Shown here piece by piece: positions 21,999-31,680 of a stretch of 64,000 bases of DNA. Below the pieces are notes generated by a model. That model was not told the origin of the DNA. It saw nothing but the letters and a program-made list of their open reading frames with translations, and did not search any database. Location of the stretch: assembly GCA_950097015.1 (NCBI GenBank), contig CATNEN010000005.1, positions 5,633,501 to 5,697,500 on the forward strand, written 5' to 3'. The position numbers were made by a program, and so were the translations under genes. This stretch comes from Macrostomum hystrix (lineage: Eukaryota > Platyhelminthes > Macrostomidae). Within the stretch, counting starts at the first letter, position 1, and every line of letters starts with the position of its first letter.

Positions 21999-22021
21999 TA
22001 CGTAAAAATGTTGTTCGGGTG

Positions 22022-22776
22022 GATGTGGGAAAAGTGCCTTAGGTCCGGTGGGAGTCCGGTAAGGCAAGGTAAGGCTCCCGGAAAGGTTCCGGTAGGGAAA
22101 AAGGGTAGGTAAAAAGGTAGGAAGAAGGTTGTCCTAGGGGCAGCGCAGCGCGCTTTCTTAAATAGTCCTGCAGCACGCCAACCCCGACATCCATCAAAAT
22201 AACCCACATTCGCGCCAGCCTGTCATCAAGGAATCAAAGCGGCGAAGGCCACCCCGATTACCCAATGAACCAGCGGCGAGAAACGACAGATGCTCCCTCG
22301 CGAGCAGCCGCCGACAGTCGGCCAATAATTGTTACTCCGCCAGGACAATGGGAAGTGCAGGCGCCGACCTGCCTACAGTGACATTTACATGTATCTAAAG
22401 GAGGGAGGTCATAAAGTCGAGCTGGGCTCGAATACTGTAAAGAAGTGGGGACGTGAAGAATTTATGATCACTCATAATGCCCAAGTGATTCCCAATATCT
22501 GATCGCGGTTTGGAGGGGAATTATGACCTAAACTACTCATACAATAAAAGCTATGGCCGAGATCAGTCATTCCTACAGGGGTCTAGACAGATCCAGGGAA
22601 AAGGGATTCGACGGCTACTTAATTCACCGCCGCCCAAAACCCGGCCCTAAGATTTATGATCTTGTTTGTGGCCAGCTGCTAGGTGGGTCGCGATTATTGA
22701 TTGCTTAAAAATTTGAAAAATTATGCTGGCTCACATTCCCACTCGATTCCCGCAGCACACTCCACATCAGCTTCTA
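22022..22776 (+). repeat. Repeat C, copy 1, right part
   Basis: It continues repeat C after the transposon and matches 36,100-36,845 and 37,400-38,135, for example gcagcgcagcgcgctt, aaataacccacat, gcaggcgccgacctgcc, ggtttggaggggaatta and cacactccacatca. No coding potential was recognised. Confidence 0.75.
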
Positions 22777-22822
22777 AATTCGTATTGAATTCTGAAGCAA
22801 CCAAGTCACTCTCGTACTGAGA

Positions 22823-23482
22823 ATGATTAGGACAGCATCGCAGGAGGACCTCGCTAAGCAGTTATTCTTAAGCAATAGCGAGAGTGAAGAAATGAACATC
22901 GAGGATCAGCTATTATTAAGCGATAGTGATCATGTCGCTAAAGATTGGGAGAAAGAAGCTGAAAATGAGGCACCCGAGAAGCAGCCAACTTGGCCTAAGT
23001 CTGTAGGTACGACGAGAAAACCAGCCAAGAAGGATGGGCCGGAGGTGCGTACTGCGCCTGCTGTGCCAACCGCCTTACAGAAGCCACAAATACTGCCCAC
23101 GGTCCTTCAAGTGGTAAAGGCGAACAACAACCTACCCACACAGAAGCCGGCAGTGATGCCACAGCAAGGAAGAAAAAGACTGGCATCCGTGGTGACGAAA
23201 CCAACGAAACCAACAGCTGACAAGCATAAATTACTACGCTTACAAGCGAACACCCCCGTAGTAATATCTGAAGAAGTGATAAAACGTCACCCTGAAGGCG
23301 CCAAGCCTAGCACGTTGTTAAGCCAGTCAATCTGGCGGGCACCACCAAAGGCAACTCGAAAATGGCAGAGACTGCAGCCATTAGAGTTACCACCACCAAC
23401 AAGAAAACCAGCACAGCCGGTGCCAACAGGCAAATCTGTTTCACCGCCTCGTGACCCGAGGAAGCCACCACAACAGGTTTGA
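22823..23482 (+). CDS. Accessory ORF A of Gypsy 1 (unrecognised)
   Basis: The 219-residue frame starts at an ATG and lies between the end of pol (with repeat C removed) and the 3' LTR. The N-terminus is acidic (SNSESEEMNIEDQLLLSDSD); the remainder is Pro/Lys/Gln-rich and low in complexity (KPQILPTVLQ, PPPTRKPAQPVPTGKS). It has no signal peptide or membrane segment, so it does not look like an envelope gene. The counterpart in Gypsy 2 is 27,627-28,418, also acidic then basic. Function is unknown. Confidence 0.5.
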   Translation: MIRTASQEDLAKQLFLSNSESEEMNIEDQLLLSDSDHVAKDWEKEAENEAPEKQPTWPKSVGTTRKPAKKDGPEVRTAPAVPTALQKPQILPTVLQVVKANNNLPTQKPAVMPQQGRKRLASVVTKPTKPTADKHKLLRLQANTPVVISEEVIKRHPEGAKPSTLLSQSIWRAPPKATRKWQRLQPLELPPPTRKPAQPVPTGKSVSPPRDPRKPPQQV

Positions 23483-23527
23483 AGACAAGAGATCAAGGCA
23501 AAATCATCACAAATACTGTCTAATAAT

Positions 23528-23890
23528 ATGGGTGAAGAGTATGGTGTGCTACTGCATACCTTAGAAGGCAACCAACAACAACAGTTAAAATGCCAGGTCG
23601 CACTACTAAAACAACATTATCTAAAGACTGGGCGGTACGAAGATAAACGGCCACCACCAAGACGAGAAGAAATTATGCCGGTTATCCATAAGTTAAAGCG
23701 CAACTTCTCACCAGAGCATGCTGTGGCCGCATGGCAGCGAGCCACCCAGTATGCGCTTCACTCGCTGGATTTGATCGCCAACGGCTACAACGTCACGAAA
23801 ATGCGTATTGAAGTCGCCTGGATCGGCCAGGAAGTCGGCTGGCCCTTTAAGGACCAGCTACCCAAGGAGTTCGCCTTGGACAAAGATTAA
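23528..23890 (+). CDS. Accessory ORF B of Gypsy 1 (unrecognised)
   Basis: The 120-residue frame starts MGEEYGVLLHTLEGN and looks helical: QQQLKCQVALLKQHYLK, then HAVAAWQRATQYALHSLDLI, ending EFALDKD. It follows ORF A after 45 bp in another frame and may be expressed as a continuation by splicing or frameshift. The final helical segment is in the same place as the C-terminal helix of the Gypsy 2 accessory ORF (REMAHEAATLAERIV...), but sequence similarity is weak. No family recognised. Confidence 0.45.
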   Translation: MGEEYGVLLHTLEGNQQQQLKCQVALLKQHYLKTGRYEDKRPPPRREEIMPVIHKLKRNFSPEHAVAAWQRATQYALHSLDLIANGYNVTKMRIEVAWIGQEVGWPFKDQLPKEFALDKD

Positions 23891-24065
23891 TATACTACAT
23901 ATCTTGGACTTTTGATAATTTCCATACTATATCTCTTATATACTTGCATACTTCCTTTTTTTCTTTGTGCCTATCCCTTGTGTATATAATATGCTCTTAT
24001 GCTTTTATGTTTCTTTTTATAATTTTTTCACTTCTTTTTAAAAATTATTGTAAAGGGAAGCCAGT

Positions 24066-24816
24066 TGAGGTAGTTAGAAGTTTATCGTTTTAGAATTCTA
24101 TTATTATTTTAAATTTTTTTGTGTAAACAAATATTGTCAATAAATTGTATTATGAAATGTATTTTATTAGTATAGTAAATGATTTTATTCTTTTGTAATA
24201 ATTAGTCTTCTTGTTTAAAAAGGAATTTAGTTGCGATATTTGTTTTAATTTTCTCCGCCACCCCAACCTTTTGGTATATATAGCAGCAGTTTTACGTCCT
24301 CGAAATATAACTTCCTTCACCGTTGGCTATAAAATTTATTCAAAAAAGTAAAAGAAGCCATTATAACTTAGTGTTATTTATTTAAAGGTTCTAGAACTGT
24401 ATTAGTTCTGGTAACGAGAAAGTATACGGTGATCATAGTGTTGAACTGTACTAGTTCTATACTATTATCTAGGGTATATCAACGTATTGTTGATCTAAAT
24501 AAAGACGTATTGTCTTTATTACTTAGGTTAAATCAACGTATTGTTGATCTAAATAAGACATATTGTCTTATTAGTTACAGGGTATATCAACGTATTGTTG
24601 TTATTGTTATTAAGAAAGAATTCTCACTCCTGATCGTGACTGCCGGGCAATTTCAATCCACAGCGTAAAGCCCCGGAAGACTGGAAATAGAATTTTAGGA
24701 AGTGCCTTACCGCTCGGGCACATTCAGCTACCATAGTAACACGTCATTCACGTGATACTAATAGACAAATATTAGAAACTAGGATAAATAAAACCGCACA
24801 GAGAACGGCTGCTACA
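24066..24816 (+). repeat. 3' LTR of Gypsy 1
   Basis: Near-identical to 7490-8348 but with about 100 bp missing near 24,600, where a short gttattgttatt sequence replaces it. It is preceded by gtaaagggaagccagt, a plausible polypurine tract. Confidence 0.87.
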
Positions 24817-24961
24817 TGATAGTGTATTTAAACAAACAGACTTTCGAGTTGGAATAACTGTCGGAATATTCCAACAGGTAATGTAACACATTAACTGTCG
24901 GAATAAGTGTCGGAATATTCCGAGTTGGACTAAGTTTCTAAGCTCTAGGACAGATTAGTTA

Positions 24962-25152
24962 GGTACCCGGTAAAATGCGGAATCCGCAACGGAATCGGAA
25001 TGGAATAGTACGGTAAAACGCGGAATCCGCAGCGGAATGGTAAACTGCGGAACGAAGTGCGGATTCCGCACATTAAAGTAAAACGCGGAATGCGAAAATA
25101 AAAAAAGTAAAATGCGGAATGAAAACTAACTGAATTATACTTTTATTCATCA
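24962..25152 (+). repeat. Left 191-bp terminal inverted repeat of the MULE-type unit
   Basis: It is identical, base for base by eye, to the reverse complement of 38,899-39,089 and diverges directly after ttcatca. Within it the palindromic words GCGGAATCCGC and TGCGGATTCCGCA recur, separated by gtaaaa, and could be transposase binding sites. Confidence 0.88.
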
Positions 25153-26447
25153 CCTTATATTTAAAAAATCATCTGAAATTTATGTACATTTTTGCTGAAC
25201 AAATTGTTTTTCATTGTCACTATGACACTCAAATCAAATCTGTTGATCTTCCCTTAGCATGAAGATAGAGCTTTGGCAACTTATTTAAGGTAAATTCATA
25301 CTCTGGAAGCGAAAGTGCATACTACGTACAATTTTTATATTTAATGTATTTCAAAAGTGCCCGCTGACATGTGGCGAGAAGTCATCCTACATCCTATTGC
25401 TGTCAAAAAAAATCGTAGCATTAAATGTGCATTTCTTAAAAAAAATTCTATCCGAAACTTTAGGACAAGATAGATTTTAGCGAAGCTAAAATTACGATTT
25501 GCAAGACGCCTTTACGTTTTTAGTGTCAAGAAAGGCAATAAATAGTACAAGGAGCATGGAAAGTCAGATCAGTCAGATCAGTATGGAAGGTCAGTACCCT
25601 CTGGGAAAATCGCCGGCGAATCGCAAGCGAATCGTCAGCGAGACAGCGAAGTAGTGGCGACAATATTTTTTCTTCATTTCCCATATAGAACGTTTCAAAA
25701 AGCTGTGTTTGTCTGGAACTTTTCTTCCTGCAGCATAAAACATAGTTTTTCCACCTCGGTCGCATTGGCGAATCGTCAGCGGAACATTAGCGAAGTTTCG
25801 CCAGCGACTTTTCGCCAGCGACGGGACAGCGAATCACTGGCGAATAAGCGCTTGATTATTTATTATTGGGGCTCTATTTTGCTAGTAAATATAAGAAAAT
25901 GTATAAAATTATTTGATTTCTCACTTGCATAACAATCCCTTCATTCTATTCTATCGAATTTACCACTGCTTGGGGGTATGAATCAGATAAATAATATATA
26001 GTGACTTCTCTAGGCAATAGAAAGTTAGGTATAACGAGTGGAACTCCTCCACTGGAGGACAAACCCAAGAAATTCGACTCCCCGAATTGTAATGTTGATG
26101 CAGTGTTTGAATCGCGAAGTCAAGGCATAGTATGGAAATTATCAATCTGGGCATACGTTTATATTTATAGTTGCACATCGGGTTCCGGAGTAACTATTAC
26201 AAAAAAGGGCATTGTTTTTATCGCAACCTTTTTGTTAACTTTATTAATCTATGCCTGCAAATAGTGCTTACTTCTAAGGACACAAATCAATTGGCCGATC
26301 TTTTTGCTTGTTTAAATACTTATTTTTCAACATTGCCGACAGGAGCAATTCAAATGTGTTTGCGCTCGTTCCGTCGTAACTAGTAGAGTCTAGACAAAAT
26401 TTATATAATGAGACGCTTAAAATGTTTTCTCTATTTCTCTAGAGTTT
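25153..26447. other. Unassigned interior of the MULE-type unit
   Basis: No gene is seen. At 25,600-25,850 there are dispersed words of the type ggcgaatcg, cagcgaa, tcgccagcga in both orientations, possibly the terminal repeats of a small transposon. The segment ends with ttttctctatttctctag at about 26,424-26,441, a good splice acceptor sequence directly before the integrase reading frame. Confidence 0.4.
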
Positions 26448-27575
26448 GAGGACTTTTGTAAGCTGTATGGCATCCGTCATACGCACACGTGTCCCTATAA
26501 CCCGGCCAGTAATGGCCAGGTCGAAAACCTGAATCGCCAAATCAAGTCAGTGCTCACGTGCTTGTTGGAAAAGGATCACAAGGATTGGGACCTGATGCTG
26601 CCCGCGTGCTTAATCGCGTTGCGCACCAGTGTCCACCCTGTGACCGGGTACACGCCGTACTTCCTGGTCTTCGGACGGGAGTACCGGCTGCCCGTAGACA
26701 ACACGTTGACTGCGCTGGCTGAGTACGCAGACTTGCCAGATTATCTCCGACATTTCCAGGAGCGCATAGACCAGGCGGTCAATTGTGCCCGGGACAAGCT
26801 CGAGAGGTACCAGGTGCTGCGAGAAGAACACTACCAAGAAAGACCGCAGGCGAGACCACTCCGCCCAGGCCAGCTGGTCCTGCTTAACAACCCGGTGATC
26901 GAATCCGGCGAGATCAGCAAATTCCATCGGCCTAGACAATCGGTCTACGTAGTGCTCGAGTGTAAGGGCGAAACGGTGTACAAGATCAGGCGACACGGCA
27001 ACACCAGGAAGGCCAGGAAGCAGGTGCTGGTAGTCCACCGGCGCAACCTGCTCCCGGTACCGGCCTCAATATGCGACAGGACGGAAGAGGCGAGCCCGGC
27101 ACGGCGGAAGCTCGGAAGGCCACCCAAGGGCAGCCCTCCAGTAGCCGACGCGGCCGGTGAGCCTGCCGACAGCGACGACGACGACGACGACGAGATCGGC
27201 CTGTGGAGCGCTCGAAGGTGGCACCTGCGACCACGAGTTGTTTCCAGGTCGAATCCCCACGAACCGGCCGGTCCAGAGAGCTGCAACGGAGAAGAGGCGG
27301 GGGAGGCGTATGGTGATGTGGTTGTCCTGCCGTCGGACAGTCCGTTGCCCTCTCCAACCCCGTCCCCTATCCCATCCTCTGTGCACGGGGAAGTTGCAGA
27401 AAGTGTTAGGACCGAAGGTGTAGGTGAGGCTGCTCAGATAGGTGAAGCTAGGGATCAGGAGACGCAGCAGAGGCCGCAAAGAGTTAGGCGAGAGCCGGAA
27501 AGGCTGCAGGTCGATCCCAGGAGAAAATCCTACTTCATCAGAATGATGCGCCGCCTACCTAAAATGTTTCAGTGA
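26448..27575 (+). pseudogene. pol: Gypsy 2 integrase, C-terminal half (5'-truncated)
   Basis: The open frame begins inside the integrase core (FEDFCKLYGIRHTHTCPYNP), continues with ASNGQVENLNRQIKS (third catalytic Glu), LPACLIALRTSVHPVTGYTP and YFLVFGREYRLPVD. A GPY/F-like module (GQLVLLNNPV...KFHRPRQSVYVVL) is followed by a Pro/Arg/Asp-rich tail. There are no stops over more than 370 residues. Gag, protease, RT and the first two integrase acids are missing. A splice-acceptor-like sequence lies directly upstream, so an exon fused to another gene cannot be excluded. Confidence 0.7.
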
Positions 27576-27626
27576 TCTCCTGTCCGAATCCATCCGGAGA
27601 AGATTTCCTGAAAGAAATAATAAGAA

Positions 27627-28418
27627 ATGGAAAACAAAGAGAATCTAGGTCCGGAAGAGAGGATGCCGACACGCCCACGTCTAATGGGGCTAGTGAGGAA
27701 GATCGGTGATTCAACGGAGCAGGCAGTCAAGCGCCCTGCTGCAGCACCGCTTGGGCCAGCTGGCAAGAGGCGGCAGATAGCCGTGCAGGCGGTGCCGGAA
27801 ACCGCAGAAGCCGGTGTACAGGTTCGCCGACCTATTGTGAGCAGCAGCAGCAGTGGGTCCGACGAGGCCCAAGCAGACCCTGTGGAAAACGTGTGGGCTG
27901 CCTTGCAGGAGGGCATGCCCTCGGAGGACGAAGGCCTTTCGGATCCAGACTCCTCTGAGGAGCTGCCAGTCGTCGAGGGGCCGGCAGCACCACCGCCACT
28001 GCCATGGCAACCGCCCCAGACCTCTTCCTCCAGCGACAGCTTGGAAGAAGCGGGCGCGGGGGCCAGGCCGAGAAGACGGCGAGGCGGCGCCCAGCGACGC
28101 AGGCAGCGTCGGGCACAGTGGGGTCATCGGGCGCCGGACAGAGAGCGTGCCGTTGGCGAGTTGGCCCAGGCTTTGGCGAGAGCAGCCCAAGGAGCACGTG
28201 AAGATGGGTGGCCGGCCAACATCCAACAGGGTTTCATCAGCGAAGAAAGGGCCACCAGGAGGGAAATGGCCCACGAGGCAGCAACGCTGGCGGAGCGAAT
28301 CGTCGGCGGTCCAGCTGCGGCCCCACTGCTACTGGTGGCACGGTATGGACAGGCGGCGATCGAGCTCGTCGAAGCCGCGTGGTACCCTGAGGCCCTCATT
28401 AGGATGGCCAGGTTTTGA
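27627..28418 (+). CDS. Accessory ORF of Gypsy 2 (unrecognised)
   Basis: The 263-residue frame starts at ATG 52 bp after the integrase stop. Residues 1-60 are basic and Pro/Ala-rich; residues about 70-130 contain acidic Ser runs (SSSSSGSDEAQ, SDPDSSEELP); about 145-170 is a strongly basic stretch (RPRRRRGGAQRRRQRRAQ), a likely nuclear or RNA-binding signal. The C-terminal 70 residues are helical and Ala-rich (REMAHEAATLAERIV... LLLVARYGQAAIELVEAAWY). It lies before the polypurine-like tract and LTR. It is not an envelope gene. No family recognised. Confidence 0.5.
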   Translation: MENKENLGPEERMPTRPRLMGLVRKIGDSTEQAVKRPAAAPLGPAGKRRQIAVQAVPETAEAGVQVRRPIVSSSSSGSDEAQADPVENVWAALQEGMPSEDEGLSDPDSSEELPVVEGPAAPPPLPWQPPQTSSSSDSLEEAGAGARPRRRRGGAQRRRQRRAQWGHRAPDRERAVGELAQALARAAQGAREDGWPANIQQGFISEERATRREMAHEAATLAERIVGGPAAAPLLLVARYGQAAIELVEAAWYPEALIRMARF

Positions 28419-28774
28419 CAGGGCCGTTTAGGGCGATTAAGGGTGCTGTCCTCTTTTAATGTTGTTGAGTGATTGTTTTTCCTTTTTATCCAGTTTTCAT
28501 GTGCCATGCCCATTTATTTGCTAGTTCATAGCGTGGTGTGTTCCTTTTTGTTTGTTTTAGTGCGGATTGTGCATGTTTGTTCTGTTGGTGTTAGTTCCAT
28601 TTTTTCGGTGTGAATTTTGGTGCGCCACTAAAGATGGTCATTGTTTCATGTAGCTTCATCTTTATGCGCCATTACAGAAGAAAGAAATAAAAAGGAAGCG
28701 TTGCTTACCTGTTTTGGTTTAAGTGCGGCTGACGGCCAGCCGGTGTTGACCGTCATCCTTTAGCTGGAGGAGAA
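28419..28774 (+). other. 3' untranslated part of Gypsy 2
   Basis: T/G-rich sequence with gaaagaaataaaaagg at 28,681 (polyadenylation-like) and a purine tract ggaggagaa at 28,766-28,774 directly before the LTR, which fits a polypurine tract. Confidence 0.5.
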
Positions 28775-29433
28775 TGATGTGCTGTAGACTGCTGAGCAGC
28801 CTCCAGGCAATCTGTGAGTCAGGCTGTTCTAGGTCTGTGGGAGGGCTAGGGGTTGGTAGTTAGTGTTTCCCGTGCACTGTCACCTCCGCTCGCCACCCCC
28901 TCCGCTCTCTCTCTCTCTTTCCAGCTCTGTCTGCGCACTGAGTCACATTGCACACCATGGTGCAATCGCTTAAGTTCGGAAGAAGACTGGCAGAACAACG
29001 CTCAAATGCTCCTACTATAAGTAGAGCACAGTCCGACGAATCCTTGAGATGGTGTTGTTATCATGGTAGCACGATTTCTGTATGAATATGGCACTTTCTT
29101 GTCTCCAGTCTTCATGCGTTTTGCAACGTTTGCGTTTCACATCGATTGTGTTCTTTTGCAATCTTTGTATCTTGTCTGCTAACATTATTGTGAAGCAAGG
29201 CCGTGTGTTGCATTTAGAAGCATAGCACATCGCCAGGCTTCAGAAGCAGGGAATCTAAGTAGTAGAACATACTGCTAGAGCCTAAATAAAGACCGAGGAA
29301 ACTAGGTAATCTAGCCTGACTACCGGGTTGCTCCACTGCTACGAAGCATTCAGTGTTGAGGCCGGTAAACTCTCTCTCTCGGAATCTGGTTCCTGTCTTG
29401 GTTATTTGCCAATTGTGTGTGCCACGCTACCAC
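28775..29433 (+). repeat. LTR family B (3' LTR of Gypsy 2)
   Basis: It starts TGATGTGCTGTAGACTGC after a polypurine-like tract. The first ~280 bp match 5056-5340 closely, which fixes the left boundary independently. It carries a ctataagtag TATA-like box near 29,014 and ends near cgctaccaca (29,433); the right end is not confirmed by a second copy. Confidence 0.65.
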
Positions 29434-29741
29434 AGGTACAACAAAATAAATTGGCTTAAGTCTTAATTGTGTGTTTGGCACAGAGATTACGTGAATTTGC
29501 TGCCGTCGTGATTGATTGCCGCCATTCCTGCCCTCAATATTTCAGAGTTCCCGTGCCGCCGCCGCCAGTGCGAGTGGAATTTGCTATTAGTAAGTTGCCG
29601 TAATCCAACTTTGCCTCTCATCCTGACTTAGCCACCAGTGAAATATTATTCGAACGAAATCACTGAATCCCTGCATTCACCCCCAGCCGCAGCTGCTTAA
29701 CTACCCACTTCTTCATAAAACAACCCATTCCATCTTCCACA

Positions 29742-29891
29742 GATATTGACGTGGCGCCCGGCCACCTTGTGCAGGCCGCGCGCGACATTGGAGAAAGCAT
29801 ACTATCGGGACCGATCGGCCCAATCGCTGCGGCCGGCCTCTTGGCCGTCGCAGGGACCCTGATGGCCGCCTGCCTCCGCCAGCGCCGTTGA
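29742..29891 (+). CDS. Small hydrophobic C-terminal exon (unrecognised)
   Basis: After the acceptor-like catcttccacag (ends 29,741) a 49-residue frame reads DIDVAPGHLVQAARDIGESI and then a Gly/Ala/Leu-rich membrane-like segment (GPIAAAGLLAVAGTLMAACL) followed by RQRR and a stop. This is the layout of a membrane anchor with a short basic tail. A polyadenylation-like aataaa is at about 30,089. It could be the last exon of a host or transposon membrane protein; its upstream exons are not identified. Confidence 0.3.
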   Translation, partial: DIDVAPGHLVQAARDIGESILSGPIGPIAAAGLLAVAGTLMAACLRQRR

Positions 29892-30964
29892 AGGAAAAGA
29901 GAGGCCGAAAAGGACGGGCTCTGGGATTTTTTTTACAAAGACATTGACCCCAGAGCCACTGTATATAATCCCAATTTTTATTTCCCCTACCCTTCCTTTG
30001 CTTATTTTTTTTTTGATGCATGTTTTGCTTGCTTGTATATAAATTGTAAATAGACCACTAATTACTTACTAATTACCTTTACTATTAATAAATTACTCTT
30101 ATTCCGAACATGCTATGTGCCGTTACATGATTTCTCTCGCTAGGCCTTCTTCCTTTAAAAGAACGATGCTAGAAAATTCTAAAGGACAACGCGTCATTCC
30201 AAATCTACCACTAAAATGTGCTTCCTCAATAATAGTAAGGTGAACATGGAACTAAATTGAAAAATCACAACAGAAAGGCTTGTTTAGGCGCCCGCAATCC
30301 AGTTGATCCATCTACGTAAACAACCCTGTCCTTTTCGCGGTGCCTCACAGTCACTTCTCACCTCCCTTAGAAAAAGGAGCCACCATTGAAATGCCCACTG
30401 CCTTCTAAACCAATAAGAAAACTCCTCTCAACCTGAGCTAAAAGCCTGCCAGTCCTTGTTCAATCACCCACCCCACTCCAAACTTAGAGTGCCCATCATA
30501 CCACCCCGCTCACTTTGGCGGGTTGGTATCCCTCCTAATATAGAAATCTGTCCCCAGATGAACCAACTCCCGGGCCTACCCGAAACAAAGCGATATAGAG
30601 GGTGCTGTTTAAAATGTGGTGCGGGTAATATTAAATGTTTGAGAAAAGAGGGGTGCACGCCCTAGACTGCTGCAGTTAGAAATTATCTCAAGCGAAAAGT
30701 TTACTAGGGGAATTTCACCCCACTATGTATGTTTTTGGGTTTTTGACTAAAATTGTAAGAGTTTTTAGAATAAGATTTTTGTGCCAAGACGGCTTTAAAT
30801 GAAAGAAAGGAAGGTATGCACAATAGGAAGAGAGCAAAAGGTGCATAGTGCGAATGATTAATAGAGGGAAAAAGGACGAGGGGAACGAAGGAACAATTCA
30901 GTGGGTAGGGCTTACCATGGATGCTTTTCGCGCATTATCGTGCCCTTACTCGGATCCTGGGCCC
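29892..30964. other. No gene seen
   Basis: Mixed-composition sequence with no recognisable homology on either strand. Short open frames near 30,456-30,665 exist in both orientations and have no supporting features. Confidence 0.5.
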
Positions 30965-31549
30965 CTATTCCTCGCCTCCATTCTTGATGGGAGTACTCCC
31001 TACCAGGCTCTCACCATCATCTTCCCCTTCCATCTGCCTTACCATTTGGCCGAGCGTGCTGTCGCCTGGTGGCGTCTCCTCGATGGTTGATGCCTCTACC
31101 GCCCAGCTTCTCCATGGCGTGGAGGCTAGCCCGGAAGATTGCCTCCAGACGGCTTCGCCAACTAGCTCTCCCACCAGCTGGTGCTCGAGATCCCACCTGC
31201 CAGGTATCCGGGTAGCCTGTAGCCAGGACATGAGGGCTTCGGGCACTGCCATGCCCCAGTCTTCTGGCGGACAGTAATGCGGCCACCGGAGATTCCAAGG
31301 CAGGATCTCCTCGTCCTCACCTCTTGGCGGGCTCGGGTCCCGTTCCTCGACCCATGCCTGCGCCAACCACCGGGCTTCGGCTAGCCTGCATGCCAGGGCG
31401 AGATCGATTCCGGCCTGTGCCGCACGGCCCAACGCAGGGAGTAGCCACAGGCGGACCATAATCCAGGTACTCCTGCCGGCCAACTCTCGCCGATAGTCGG
31501 TGGCGACCGTCTCCAGCCACCAGGCCACAGTGATGCTCAGGCCAGCCAT
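30965..31549 (-). CDS. ORF downstream of gag-protease, unrecognised
   Basis: The 194-residue frame starts at ATG (31,549) and follows the protease frame after about 130 bp on the same strand. It is Trp-rich and helical (VAWWLETVATDYRRELAG, GRAAQAGIDLALACRLAEAR) with an acidic middle (GEDEE). It stands where reverse transcriptase would be expected in an autonomous element. It has no RT, RNase H or integrase motif. Like the accessory ORFs of Gypsy 1 and 2, it may be the last gene of the element. Function unknown. Confidence 0.45.
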   Translation of the reverse strand: MAGLSITVAWWLETVATDYRRELAGRSTWIMVRLWLLPALGRAAQAGIDLALACRLAEARWLAQAWVEERDPSPPRGEDEEILPWNLRWPHYCPPEDWGMAVPEALMSWLQATRIPGRWDLEHQLVGELVGEAVWRQSSGLASTPWRSWAVEASTIEETPPGDSTLGQMVRQMEGEDDGESLVGSTPIKNGGEE

Positions 31550-31680
31550 GTCGACAATCCTTGTTAAAATGAACTGACTGCGTCCCTTCTAAACTTCCCG
31601 GCTCCTCCACTAACCTCCAGTCTAAATATCCCCAAGGGGGGGAGAGGGGGGGAAGGAAAGGGGAGGGGAGTTCCTCAGCC

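Larger units (their letters stand above)
15941..22019 (+). mobile_element. Tnp2/DUF4806 DNA transposon (CACTA/CMC-like), 6.1 kb
   Basis: The ends are inverted copies: CCCGAGCAACATTTTTACGT on the left and, reading inward from the right, CCCGAACAACATTTTTACGT. A TG dinucleotide flanks both ends (15,939-15,940 and 22,020-22,021), and the flanks join up to give an uninterrupted copy of repeat C, so both ends are defined by an empty-site comparison. Inside are a Tnp2-like transposase (broken) and a spliced DUF4806 gene (intact). The 2-bp duplication fits the CMC group (CACTA, Mirage, Chapaev). Confidence 0.8.
7490..24816 (+). mobile_element. Gypsy-type LTR retrotransposon 1 with nested insertions
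   Basis: Two LTRs in direct orientation (7490-8348 and 24,066-24,816) enclose a primer-binding-like site, gag, protease, reverse transcriptase, RNase H, integrase and two accessory ORFs. The domain order PR-RT-RH-IN identifies the Ty3/Gypsy lineage. Removing repeat C (about 14,350-22,776) and the DNA transposon inside it leaves an element of roughly 9 kb. No clean target duplication was seen (gtttgag before, tgatag after). Pol has one in-frame stop and one frameshift, so this copy is not autonomous. Confidence 0.85.
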
